Position numbers and translations under genes: made by a program
The notes under the pieces: generated by a model
What the model saw: only the letters and a program-made list of their open reading frames with translations
Told to the model about the DNA's origin: nothing
Databases searched by the model: none
Source: CAYMGQ01 sp964390055
Lineage (GTDB): Bacteria; Bacillota; Clostridia; Peptostreptococcales; Natronincolaceae
NCBI GenBank assembly: GCA_964390055.1
Contig: CAYMGQ010000002.1
Span: 1-64,000, forward strand
Direction: 5' to 3'
DNA: 64,000 nucleotides
In this document: in pieces, positions 33,106 through 41,469 of the stretch
How positions within the stretch are numbered: the first letter of the stretch is position 1
Layout: every line of letters begins with the position of its first letter

Positions 33106-33585
33106 TTAACGTTTTATTTTCTTTATAATTGCATTTTTAGTTGCTTTAGGCACCAAGCCCTCTATGCAGCCTCCATGACCTGCTACCTCTTTGACTAAAC
33201 TAGAACTAAGGTATGAATACTCGCTACTTGTCATTAAAAAAATAGTTTCCATATTAGGTGCTAATTTTCTATTCATTAGTGCCATTTGAAACTCATATTC
33301 AAAATCCGATACTGCTCTTAAACCCTTTATTATAATTTTAGCATTATTTTGCTTTGCATAATCTATTAAAAGGCCGGAAAAATAATCTACATTTACATTA
33401 TCATAGGCTGACACTGCCTCCCTAATTAAAGATAACCTCTCATTAATAGAGAACAAGGGGTTTTTACTAGGATTCTCCAACACCGCCACAATAACCCTAT
33501 CGCACAAATTTGATGCCCTTTTAATGATGTCCAGATGTCCATTGGTAATTGGATCAAAACTTCCTGGATATATTCCTACTTTCAT
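33106..33585 (-). CDS. coaD: Phosphopantetheine adenylyltransferase
   Basis: CoaD makes dephospho-CoA from 4'-phosphopantetheine and ATP, the fourth step to coenzyme A. The 159-residue protein has the nucleotidyltransferase motif TNGH (14-17) in YPGSFDPITNGHLDI, the conserved KGLRAVSDFEYE (about 88-99) and the C-terminal SSSLVKEVA. Its ATG immediately follows the rsmD stop codon. The substrate pathway continues with coaBC at 52209. Confidence 0.98.
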   Translation of the reverse strand: MKVGIYPGSFDPITNGHLDIIKRASNLCDRVIVAVLENPSKNPLFSINERLSLIREAVSAYDNVNVDYFSGLLIDYAKQNNAKIIIKGLRAVSDFEYEFQMALMNRKLAPNMETIFLMTSSEYSYLSSSLVKEVAGHGGCIEGLVPKATKNAIIKKIKR

Positions 33586-34146
33586 TTAAACTTCCTCCTT
33601 TTGTCTGTAAAAGGAAACCCCTGTATTCCCAAAGTATTTCCCTTTAAAACTTATTGTTTTGTCTATTTCTTTTGGTAGGTTTTCTTTCTTCCCATGCTCT
33701 ATAATTATTATTCCCATGGGATTTAGTAATTCATATTTGCATATGTATTCTATTGTCCCCCTAGCTAAATTTTTATTATATGGAGGGTCCAGGAAAATAA
33801 TATCTGCCTTAATATTTTTTTTTGCCAGTTTAATTATAGCCCTGATAACATCAGCACAAATTATATTGGACTTAGAAAGCAATTGTGTTTTCCTTAAATT
33901 CCTCTCTATTATTTTTATACACTTTCTGCTATTTTCTATAAAATAGGCCCTTCTTGCTCCTCTTGACAGGGCTTCTATTCCTAAACTACCAGTTCCAGAA
34001 TATAAATCGATAATGGTCTTATCATAAATATCTCCTTGTATAGTATTAAATACCGATTCTTTTACCCTATCAGATGTTGGCCTAGTTGACATATTCTTAG
34101 GGGACTCTAATTTAAATCCCTTTGCTTTACCAGAAATAACACGCAT
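33586..34146 (-). CDS. rsmD: 16S rRNA (guanine-N2)-methyltransferase RsmD
   Basis: RsmD makes m2G966 in 16S rRNA during 30S assembly. I start at the ATG at 34146 (MRVISGKAKG), 6 bases after GGGGAGG; an upstream in-frame GTG overlaps the site. The 186-residue protein has PTSDRVKESVFN (22-33), the SAM-binding loop DLYSGTGSLGIEALSRGA and the catalytic FLDPPYN. It is directly followed by coaD, a pairing conserved widely. Confidence 0.96.
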   Translation of the reverse strand: MRVISGKAKGFKLESPKNMSTRPTSDRVKESVFNTIQGDIYDKTIIDLYSGTGSLGIEALSRGARRAYFIENSRKCIKIIERNLRKTQLLSKSNIICADVIRAIIKLAKKNIKADIIFLDPPYNKNLARGTIEYICKYELLNPMGIIIIEHGKKENLPKEIDKTISFKGKYFGNTGVSFYRQKEEV

Positions 34147-34175
34147 ATATTTCCTCCCCACTCATATATATTTAT

Positions 34176-34204
34176 ATTTTAACATACTAGATAATACTTA
34201 ACAA
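34176..34204 (-). promoter_or_regulatory. Sigma-A promoter for rsmD-coaD
   Basis: Minus strand TTGTTA (34204-34199), 17-base spacer, TAAAAT (34181-34176), 30 bases before the rsmD start and downstream of the recG terminator. Confidence 0.65.
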
Positions 34205-34247
34205 AATATAAGCATATTTAATAACTAACTTAAACAAGTAAAATATT

Positions 34248-34279
34248 AATAAAAAAAAGGATAAACATTATTATCCTTT
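34248..34279 (-). terminator. Terminator after recG
   Basis: A 9-bp stem AAAGGATAA/TTATCCTTT with a 6-base loop (34256-34279), followed on the minus strand by TTTTTATT. It ends the yloU-fakA-recG unit. Confidence 0.88.
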
Positions 34280-34328
34280 AGTATCCCTATCATTTTAAAA
34301 ATATAATATACTTTTATTATTATATCAA

Positions 34329-36383
34329 CTAAGATCCCAAAAATCCCCGTAATTTATCCCTAATTTTAGCCTTTAACAAAGGGTATTTATCAAGGGATAG
34401 TTGCGGATCCTTCTTCATTATATCAGTAATTTGATTTTGAGTTCTTTTGAGTATCTTCATATGCCTAAATATATTGGCAATTTTAAACTCTGGAAGCCCA
34501 TGCTGTTTAAGGCCTAGTATTTCTCCTGGCCCCCTAAGCTGAAGGTCCTTTTCAGATATAAGGAAGCCATCATTGGTCTCTTCCATAATTCTCATTCTCT
34601 TCCCTGCTATTTCACCATTGCTATTGTATAGCAGAAAACAATAGGATTGGTGGACCCCCCTGCCCACTCTTCCCCTTAACTGGTGTAATTGGGCTAAACC
34701 AAAACGCTCAGCATTTTTGATAATCATTACACTAGCATTGGGAACATTCACGCCCACCTCTATTACGGTGGTTGATACTAGGACATTAATCTCATTATTA
34801 ATAAATTCCTCCATAATATCATTTTTATCTTGGGAACTCATTTTGCCATATAGCAAACCCACTTTATATTCTTGAAATACTGTGTTAGATAAGTCCCTAG
34901 CAAGCTCAATTGCCCCTTCAGCATCTATTGCCTCTGATGATTCTATCAAGGGAGTTACAATATACACCTGCCTGCCTAATTGTAATTGTTGTTTTGCAAA
35001 GTCATATGCTTTTCCCTCTTTATCTAGTGGTAAACTGTAGGTAGGAATTTCCTTTCTACCTGGTGGCAACTCATCTATCATAGAAATATCTAAATCTCCA
35101 TATAGGATTAATGCCAGTGTCCTAGGTATTGGTGTTGCAGTCATAACCAGGATATGAGGATTATCACCTTTTTGGGCCAACACCGACCTTTGGCGAACAC
35201 CAAATCTGTGTTGCTCATCAGTTATAACCAGAGCTAATCGTTTAAAAGATACCTTGTCTTGAATTAATGCATGAGTGCCCACCACAATATCAATCTGTCC
35301 TTTACTAATCTTGCTAACAAGCTCCCTTTTCTCACTATCCTTTAGGCTACCAACTAGTAATCCTATTTTAACACCCTTATTTTTTAGGTAGCTTTTTAAT
35401 GTAACATAATGTTGACGGGCTAAGGTCTCAGTTGGGACCATAAATGCACCCTGGCAATTATTAATATAGACCTTATAGAGGGCAATTATGGCAACAATTG
35501 TTTTGCCCGAACCCACATCACCCTGTATAAGCCTATTCATGGGTGTCTTTCCTTGCAAATCCTTAATTACATCCTCCTGTGTACTTTGCTGAGCATTTGT
35601 TAGCTTAAAGGGAAGCTGGTTAATAAATTCCCTTAAACCCCTATTCTTTTTAAGGGGGATAGCACTTTCATCATTTTTGCCTCTTTGCTTTATAGACAAT
35701 AATGCTAATTGCAATAAAAAAAACTCATCAAATATTAACCTGTATTTAGCCACCCTTATTTGCTTGGAGCTTTTGGGAAAGTGTATACTATATAAGGCAA
35801 AATTGAGGTCACATAATTGATTATTATCAATAATTAATTGCGGCATATAGTCAACAATCCCATCTTTAAATATTTTAAAAATGTTTTTATTGATTGCCAT
35901 GAGTAAATTTTGTGTAAGTCCATTAGTTAAGGGGTAAATTGGGGCAATTCTATTTAAGCTAGTCTCTTTTCCCTCTCTAATTACCTCATATTTTGGATTG
36001 ACCATCTCTAAAGATCTAGGACCCTTTCTTACCTTTCCATTAATTATTATTCTGCTTTTATCCATAATAGTATTCTTTACATAGGCCTGATTAAAGAAGG
36101 TTAGATTAATCAAACCCGTATCATCTACAAGCACATATTTTGTTATATTCATACCCCTTCTAACATAATATGACCTAGCTTCTCCCCTAATCCTTCCTTC
36201 AATTGTAGCCCTTTCTCCCACTTTTAAATCTATTATTTTTTTTATTAAACCTCGGTTTTCATAATCCCTGGGGAAGTGATATAACATATCTTCTATTGTG
36301 TAAATCCCTAATCTTTCTAATCTTTCAAATCTCTTGGGTCCCACTCCCTTAACATATTGAATATTTTTTTTTAGAGCATCCAT
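34329..36383 (-). CDS. recG: ATP-dependent DNA helicase RecG
   Basis: RecG remodels stalled replication forks and Holliday junctions. I start at the ATG at 36383 (MDALKKNIQYVKGVG); an in-frame ATG at 36413 has no binding site. The 684-residue protein has an OB-fold wedge domain at about 60-150, Walker A GDVGSGKTI, the DExH box ITDEQHRFGV, motif III VMTATPIPRT, and the motif RGRVGRGVHQSYC. It follows fakA, as in Bacillus (yloV-recG). Confidence 0.96.
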   Translation of the reverse strand: MDALKKNIQYVKGVGPKRFERLERLGIYTIEDMLYHFPRDYENRGLIKKIIDLKVGERATIEGRIRGEARSYYVRRGMNITKYVLVDDTGLINLTFFNQAYVKNTIMDKSRIIINGKVRKGPRSLEMVNPKYEVIREGKETSLNRIAPIYPLTNGLTQNLLMAINKNIFKIFKDGIVDYMPQLIIDNNQLCDLNFALYSIHFPKSSKQIRVAKYRLIFDEFFLLQLALLSIKQRGKNDESAIPLKKNRGLREFINQLPFKLTNAQQSTQEDVIKDLQGKTPMNRLIQGDVGSGKTIVAIIALYKVYINNCQGAFMVPTETLARQHYVTLKSYLKNKGVKIGLLVGSLKDSEKRELVSKISKGQIDIVVGTHALIQDKVSFKRLALVITDEQHRFGVRQRSVLAQKGDNPHILVMTATPIPRTLALILYGDLDISMIDELPPGRKEIPTYSLPLDKEGKAYDFAKQQLQLGRQVYIVTPLIESSEAIDAEGAIELARDLSNTVFQEYKVGLLYGKMSSQDKNDIMEEFINNEINVLVSTTVIEVGVNVPNASVMIIKNAERFGLAQLHQLRGRVGRGVHQSYCFLLYNSNGEIAGKRMRIMEETNDGFLISEKDLQLRGPGEILGLKQHGLPEFKIANIFRHMKILKRTQNQITDIMKKDPQLSLDKYPLLKAKIRDKLRGFLGS

Positions 36384-36425
36384 ATCTACCACCACTCCTA
36401 GTGTCTTACACATATAGCAGGTTCA

Positions 36426-38045
36426 TTATTCAATGGAGAAGATATAATAATACAAGGGTTGGCCCCCATAGTAGGCCTCCACATCACAATAAGGGTATTG
36501 TTTTTCCAGATACTCAGATAGTTTGTTGGCTTCATCCTCACTAATATCCTCACCATAAAATATTGTAATAATTTCATCTTCATCTGTTACCAATTTACTA
36601 AATAGGTCTACAGAAACCTCAAATACATCTGAACCCACCGTTTGTATTTCCTTTTCACCTAGCCCAATAATATTTCCTTTTTTTATCATTATATCATTAT
36701 AGTTAGTGTCCCTTATCGCATAAGTTATTTGCCCAGTCTTTACATTCTCAATGGCTTCCAACATTTGTTCTTCATTTTGATCTGCATTATCTTCTAAATT
36801 AAATTCCATTAACGATGCTATACCTTGTGGTATGGTTTTAGTTGGTATTACTCTAATATCCTTAGTCGATATTTCCTTTGCTTGGTTGGCGGCCATAACT
36901 ATGTTGCCATTATTGGGCAATATAAAAATTGTATCTGCCTCTACATTATCTATAGCCTTAATAAAATCCTCAGTACTTGGGTTCATAGTTTGCCCACCCT
37001 TAATGACATAATCAACATCAAAATCTTTAAATATTGCTGTTAAACCCTGTCCCATTGTAACTGTTATAAACCCATATCTCTTGTTCACAGTATTTTTTGG
37101 ACTAGATAAAATCTCCTGCAATACCGATTGGCTCTGTTGTAATCTCATATTATCTATTTTAATATCACTTAATTCACCTAATTTCAATCCTTCCTCCAAT
37201 ATTTGGCCAGGATTATTAGTATGAATATGAACTTTAATTACATTTTCATTTCCAACAACCAACATAGAGTCCCCATAGGCATTAATTATCTCTTTGAGCC
37301 CTTGTGGGCTCCCTTTTGGAATATTAATAATAAATTCAGTACAATAAGTAAATTCAATTTCTTCATCTACATGGACATCATGCTCCACCGTCTGCTGCAT
37401 AATTTCTATATCTTCAGTTGTGGGCATCTTGCCAGTTAATGATGCAAGGGCCCCTAAATAAATATAGATTAAACCTTTACCACCTGCATCAACCACTCCT
37501 GCATCCTTCAAAACCTTTAACATTTGTGGTGTTTCCATTAAAACTTCCTCAGCATATAATATTATTTTTTCCAAAAATAATATTATGTTTTTTTCCTCCT
37601 TAGCAATGCTTATGGCCCTATCTGCGCCCTTTCTTGCTACGGTTAGCATAGTTCCCTCCACCGGCTTCATAACTGCCTTATAAGCGGTGTCTGAGGCTAA
37701 CTTTAAGGCGTGGGCAAAATCCATGGTATTTAGTTTTTCTTTACCCTCTACCCCCTTGGCAAATCCCCTAAGGAGTTGCGATAAAATTACTCCGGAATTA
37801 CCCCTAGCCCCCATTAGAGAACCGTTTGCCGCTAAATTGGCAACCTCCTCTAATGATTCTATATTGTTTCCCCTGATATCCTTGACTGCTGATTCCATGG
37901 TTAAGGACATATTTGTACCCGTATCACCATCAGGGACAGGGAAGACATTTAGTGCATCAACAATTTTTTTATTAGCTTCTAAAGATTGTGCTCCTGCCAC
38001 TAGCATTTGTTTTAATAATTGTTTATCTATGTAATCAAACTCCAA
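36426..38045 (-). CDS. fakA: Fatty acid kinase subunit FakA (YloV, DAK/DegV-type)
   Basis: FakA phosphorylates fatty acids presented by a FakB (DegV) protein, feeding exogenous lipids to PlsY. The 539-residue protein has an N-terminal DhaL-type kinase domain with NVFPVPDGDTGTNM (29-42) for ATP-Mg, and the DegV-like C-terminal half (about 310-539). The start codon is TTG, 8 bases after GGAGG. It follows yloU by 18 bases. No fakB lies in this window. The neighbouring recG has no known functional link. Confidence 0.88.
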   Translation of the reverse strand: MEFDYIDKQLLKQMLVAGAQSLEANKKIVDALNVFPVPDGDTGTNMSLTMESAVKDIRGNNIESLEEVANLAANGSLMGARGNSGVILSQLLRGFAKGVEGKEKLNTMDFAHALKLASDTAYKAVMKPVEGTMLTVARKGADRAISIAKEEKNIILFLEKIILYAEEVLMETPQMLKVLKDAGVVDAGGKGLIYIYLGALASLTGKMPTTEDIEIMQQTVEHDVHVDEEIEFTYCTEFIINIPKGSPQGLKEIINAYGDSMLVVGNENVIKVHIHTNNPGQILEEGLKLGELSDIKIDNMRLQQSQSVLQEILSSPKNTVNKRYGFITVTMGQGLTAIFKDFDVDYVIKGGQTMNPSTEDFIKAIDNVEADTIFILPNNGNIVMAANQAKEISTKDIRVIPTKTIPQGIASLMEFNLEDNADQNEEQMLEAIENVKTGQITYAIRDTNYNDIMIKKGNIIGLGEKEIQTVGSDVFEVSVDLFSKLVTDEDEIITIFYGEDISEDEANKLSEYLEKQYPYCDVEAYYGGQPLYYYIFSIE

Positions 38046-38063
38046 GTCCTGTACCTCCTTAAG

Positions 38064-38420
38064 TTACTTTTGTACCCTAACTCCCTGTACATTTATATTA
38101 ATCTTTTTTACCCTCATCCCAGTTAGGTGTTCAATATTGTACTTAACTTTTTCAATTATATTATTTGCTACTACAGATATTCTTGTTCCAAATTCAACAA
38201 TAACAAATAATTCGATAGTAATTTCATCATCTTCTGTAGTAATCTTTACCCCCTTACTGGAGTGTTCGCGCTTAAGTAGTTCTACCAAGCCACCAGCTGC
38301 AGATTTAGCGGCCATTCCAACCAAGCCATAGCATTCCATGGCAGATGCTCCAGCAATTGATGCTAATACATTATCATCAATAATTATAGTTCCTATATCA
38401 TTGACTAATTTACCTGGCAT
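38064..38420 (-). CDS. yloU: Asp23/Gls24 family envelope stress protein YloU
   Basis: Asp23/Gls24 proteins are abundant small proteins at the Gram-positive membrane, induced by alkaline or envelope stress in staphylococci. The 118-residue protein has the conserved TIIIDDNVLASIAG (11-24) and the C-terminal pattern VKKININVQGVRV. No membrane segment is present; anchoring would need a partner such as AmaP, which is not nearby. The ATG follows GAAGGAGGATAAT. yloU lies directly before fakA and divergent from rpmB, as in Bacillus. Confidence 0.93.
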   Translation of the reverse strand: MPGKLVNDIGTIIIDDNVLASIAGASAMECYGLVGMAAKSAAGGLVELLKREHSSKGVKITTEDDEITIELFVIVEFGTRISVVANNIIEKVKYNIEHLTGMRVKKININVQGVRVQK

Positions 38421-38617
38421 ATATTATCCTCCTTCAGTCAATTTGCAGATAACCTTTATATATTTTATCATATATTTATTATATATAATAATCCTGAATT
38501 TCAAAAGCAAATCATTTTAAAATGTTTATAACTATTGTATACGAATCTAAAACATAGTTCAATATACATATAATAGCCTAAATTTCAAAAATAATTATAC
38601 TGATTTTTATTGTCTTA

Positions 38618-38646
38618 TTGCATTCAAAAGATTAATGTGATAATAT
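38618..38646 (+). promoter_or_regulatory. Sigma-A promoter for rpmB
   Basis: Plus strand TTGCAT (38618-38623), 17-base spacer, TAATAT (38641-38646); predicted start near 38653, about 44 bases before the rpmB ATG. Confidence 0.65.
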
Positions 38647-38696
38647 AAAAATGCTTTTATAAAAAATATCCTAAAAACCTAAAGGAGGTGTCCTTA

Positions 38697-38888
38697 ATGG
38701 CAAGGGAATGTTATATATGTAAAAAAGGTAGGATGCACGGTAATAAAATTAGTCATTCCAATAGACATAGTAGAAGAGCTTGGTTGCCCAATTTAAGAAA
38801 AGTCAGGGCTATGGTAGATGGATCTCCAAGGAGAATTCAGGTATGTACAAGATGCCTACGATCTGGTAAAGTCGATAGAGCCCTCTAA
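38697..38888 (+). CDS. rpmB: 50S ribosomal protein L28
   Basis: L28 is a late-assembling protein of the 50S subunit. I start at the ATG at 38697, 6 bases after AAAGGAGGTG; the GTG upstream lies inside that binding site. The 63-residue protein begins MARECYICKKG and has two cysteine pairs, CYIC and CTRC, so it is the zinc-binding form. It is divergent from yloU-fakA, a conserved arrangement (rpmB-yloU-yloV). Confidence 0.97.
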   Translation: MARECYICKKGRMHGNKISHSNRHSRRAWLPNLRKVRAMVDGSPRRIQVCTRCLRSGKVDRAL

Positions 38889-38894
38889 ATAAAG

Positions 38895-38930
38895 AAAGCC
38901 ACCTCAAAATAACGGGTAGGCTTTTTTTGT
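38895..38930 (+). terminator. Terminator after rpmB
   Basis: AAAGCC-ACC pairs with GGT-AGGCTTT (one bulged A) around a loop of about 11 bases, followed by TTTTTTT on the plus strand. Confidence 0.8.
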
Positions 38931-38937
38931 TTTTCCC

Positions 38938-39099
38938 CTAAAAAAAATATAATAGTAGTCCAGAAAGCATAAAAAAGAATGCAAAAATTATAATCCAGAC
39001 ACTAATTGGTATAATATACAAAAATATTCCAAAACCCAAAAGAAAAATTACCATTCCTAAAATCTTATTTAGGATTTTTTTCCTCCTTCTCTTAAACAT
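38938..39099 (-). CDS. Small membrane protein of unknown function (53 residues)
   Basis: I found this short gene by reading the minus strand between rpmB and thiN. The 53-residue product starts with the basic segment MFKRRRKKILNKI, followed by two closely spaced hydrophobic segments (about 15-31 and 35-52), ending YFF. The pattern suggests a hairpin membrane protein with the basic end inside. The ATG follows AGGTGATAGT, a good binding site. It lies past the thiN terminator, so it needs its own promoter, which I could not identify with confidence; TATAAT is present near 39171. Small membrane proteins at this position are found in other clostridia, but I know of no function. Confidence 0.7.
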   Translation of the reverse strand: MFKRRRKKILNKILGMVIFLLGFGIFLYIIPISVWIIIFAFFFMLSGLLLYFF

Positions 39100-39186
39100 A
39101 CTATCACCTACCTAATTGAAAAGGTATGGATTCCCAGTAAAATTCCAAACTAAATTACACATTTATTTACTATTATATTCTTAAGC

Positions 39187-39231
39187 ATAAAAAATGCCAC
39201 CCCTTTAATTATCTATATGAGGTGGACATTA
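39187..39231 (-). terminator. Terminator after thiN
   Basis: AATG-CCACC pairs with GGTGG-CATT around an internal loop (39193-39230), and the minus strand then reads TTTTTTATG. It ends the rsmB-to-thiN unit. Confidence 0.78.
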
Positions 39232-39238
39232 TCAAATT

Positions 39239-39871
39239 TTAATCTTTAGCTTTGATTACCAACAACAAGCCCTGGTCAAGAGTTATTTTGGCCATATCAG
39301 AGGTAAACACATTACTAATTCCTAGACTATTTCCAAAAACAAGGTCCTCATTATCAAGTGGGTATTCCAATCCCTTTAAGGTGACCCCTTTAACACTCCC
39401 GCTAAGGGGTATAATTGATATGTTTTCTCCTTTTTTACCATGAACCTCTAGCTTGCTATCTGTCATCATAATTACATTGTTTTCATTAATAATCTTTCCT
39501 TGTATATTAGTTTGCAATAACTTATGCAATAGGAGTATATTGCTAATGGTATGATCTTGCCTAGAGCCTATAGCCCCAAATATTGTAATAGACTTGGCTT
39601 TTAAGCCTATAGCATATTCTAGCGCCAGCTCAGTATCCGTTGCATTTTTTCGCGACGGAAAACTTTTACAAGGCACTTTGTTTTTATCCATCCAAGCCAA
39701 GACATTGGGTTTGATCGAATCCAAATCACCTATTAGTAAATTGGGAATTATATCTAGCTCCATCAAATATCTACCAGCACCATCTACGCAAATTATATAT
39801 TTACCTATAATCTTATCTTTCATAGCCTTTAAATTATAAATATTTCCATTGGTAATTATTACAATCTCCAT
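39239..39871 (-). CDS. thiN: Thiamine pyrophosphokinase
   Basis: ThiN makes thiamine diphosphate from thiamine and ATP. The 210-residue protein has the N-terminal ICVDGAGRYL (27-36) and GDLDSI (48-53), the catalytic-site GAIGSRQDHTISN, and the thiamine-binding C-terminal half. It closes the conserved prkC-rsgA-rpe-thiN series found in Firmicutes. No TPP riboswitch is visible, as expected for this enzyme, which salvages thiamine. Confidence 0.95.
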   Translation of the reverse strand: MEIVIITNGNIYNLKAMKDKIIGKYIICVDGAGRYLMELDIIPNLLIGDLDSIKPNVLAWMDKNKVPCKSFPSRKNATDTELALEYAIGLKAKSITIFGAIGSRQDHTISNILLLHKLLQTNIQGKIINENNVIMMTDSKLEVHGKKGENISIIPLSGSVKGVTLKGLEYPLDNEDLVFGNSLGISNVFTSDMAKITLDQGLLLVIKAKD

Positions 39872-39894
39872 ATTATAACCCTTCCCTAAAGCAG

Positions 39895-40560
39895 TTAGAC
39901 TAATCCCATTTTAGCATTATTTTCTAATAGTTCTACCCTATCCTTTATATTTTCACTATTAAAGATAGCAGAACCAGCCACAATAATATTGGCCCCGGCT
40001 CCAGTCAACAAATGGATATTTTGGGGATTAATGCCTCCATCTACTTGTATATCAATATTCAAGCCTCTTTCCCTTATTATAGTTTTTAGTTTTTTAATCT
40101 TGTCTAACATTGTTGGGATAAAACTTTGACCACCAAAGCCAGGATTTACAGTCATAATTAAGACCATATCTAAATCATCCAGTATATATTCTATGGAAGT
40201 CAGAGGCGTGGAGGGGTTAAGTGCCACACCCGCTTTAATTCCGCTGTTTTTAATATCATATATAGCCCTATGCAAATGCACACAAGCCTCAGTGTGTATG
40301 GTCAATATATCTGCTCCGGCAGAAAGAAAATCTTTTATGTATCTTTCAGGTTTCTCTATCATTAAATGAACATCAAAAAGTAATTGAGTCCTTTGTCTAA
40401 GCGCTTCGATAATCATGGGGCCCAATGTTATATTTGGCACAAAATGCCCATCCATAACATCTATGTGGAGCAAGTCACAACCTGCTTCTTCAACTTTTTT
40501 TATATCAGCTAAGAGATTTGAAAAATCTGCTGACAAAATAGAGGGAGATATCTTTACCAT
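39895..40560 (-). CDS. rpe: Ribulose-phosphate 3-epimerase
   Basis: Rpe interconverts ribulose-5-phosphate and xylulose-5-phosphate in the pentose phosphate pathway. The 221-residue TIM barrel has ISPSILSADF at the N-terminus with the catalytic acid region, HIDVMDGHFVPN (32-43) and VNPGFGGQSF (about 140-149), and QVDGGIN. Length and motifs are normal. It follows rsgA with 2 bases between and precedes thiN. Confidence 0.98.
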   Translation of the reverse strand: MVKISPSILSADFSNLLADIKKVEEAGCDLLHIDVMDGHFVPNITLGPMIIEALRQRTQLLFDVHLMIEKPERYIKDFLSAGADILTIHTEACVHLHRAIYDIKNSGIKAGVALNPSTPLTSIEYILDDLDMVLIMTVNPGFGGQSFIPTMLDKIKKLKTIIRERGLNIDIQVDGGINPQNIHLLTGAGANIIVAGSAIFNSENIKDRVELLENNAKMGLV

Positions 40561-40562
40561 TT

Positions 40563-41444
40563 TTAAAACCTCCTATTTTTCCTAATTTCTTCAACTAATT
40601 GCAAATAACTTTTGTACCTGGATTTTGCTAGATAACCCATATCTAATGCCTGCTTTATGCCGCATTTTGGCTCATCAATATGTCGGCATGTGGAGAATGT
40701 GCAGTCTTCATAGAAGACCTTAAATTCTGGAAAAAAATTGGCCAACTCCTCTTCTGGTATAAAATCAATATTTAAAGTGCTAAAGCCAGGGGTATCCACA
40801 ACCCAACTGTTTTCCCCTATGGGGAGGAGTTCAACATGTCTTGTTGTATGTTTACCCCTTAAGGTTCTTTTACTTACTTCACCAGTTTTCAGCTGTAGGT
40901 CTGGGTTAATCTTGTTAAGAAGGCTGGACTTGCCCACTCCTGATGGACCAGCAAAAACATTTACCTTACCCTTTAATACTGCTTCCAATTGTCTCATGCT
41001 TTCTGGATACTTATAGCTTGTCAGAAGCAGTTTATATCCAGAATTTTTATAATTAGCAACTATCTCCTCATACCCTGATTCATCCTTTGCTAAATCAATT
41101 TTATTCAAACATATTGATATATCCAAATTTTCTCTTTCCGCTAAAACTAAAAACTTATCTAATAATAAAAGATTTATTTCAGGTTGTAATATTGAAAATA
41201 CAATAATAGCTTGATCTACATTTGCAACACTTGGCCGTATCAATTTTGATTTTCTTGGTAGAATTTCTTCTATAACTCCAATATTTTCTTCCCCATCCAG
41301 TATGGATATCTTTACAAAGTCGCCAACCAAGGGGGTAATTTTGTCCTTGCGGAAAATTCCCCTGGCCCTACACTCGAAAATTTTGCCCTCAATGTCAACA
41401 TAATAGAATCCACCAATACCCTTTACTATTCTCCCCTTTAGCAT
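40563..41444 (-). CDS. rsgA: Ribosome small subunit-dependent GTPase RsgA (YloQ)
   Basis: RsgA is a circularly permuted GTPase that checks 30S maturation. The 293-residue protein has an N-terminal OB fold (about 1-65), then permuted GTPase motifs in the order G4 NKIDL, G1 GPSGVGKSS, G3 DTPGFS, and a C-terminal zinc knuckle CTFSTCRHIDEPKC. The ATG follows GGAGGTAGTTA. The adjacent rpe and prkC make the order prpC-prkC-rsgA-rpe-thiN identical to that of Bacillus. Confidence 0.97.
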   Translation of the reverse strand: MLKGRIVKGIGGFYYVDIEGKIFECRARGIFRKDKITPLVGDFVKISILDGEENIGVIEEILPRKSKLIRPSVANVDQAIIVFSILQPEINLLLLDKFLVLAERENLDISICLNKIDLAKDESGYEEIVANYKNSGYKLLLTSYKYPESMRQLEAVLKGKVNVFAGPSGVGKSSLLNKINPDLQLKTGEVSKRTLRGKHTTRHVELLPIGENSWVVDTPGFSTLNIDFIPEEELANFFPEFKVFYEDCTFSTCRHIDEPKCGIKQALDMGYLAKSRYKSYLQLVEEIRKNRRF

Positions 41445-41469
41445 TAACTACCTCCTAAATAATAAAGTA

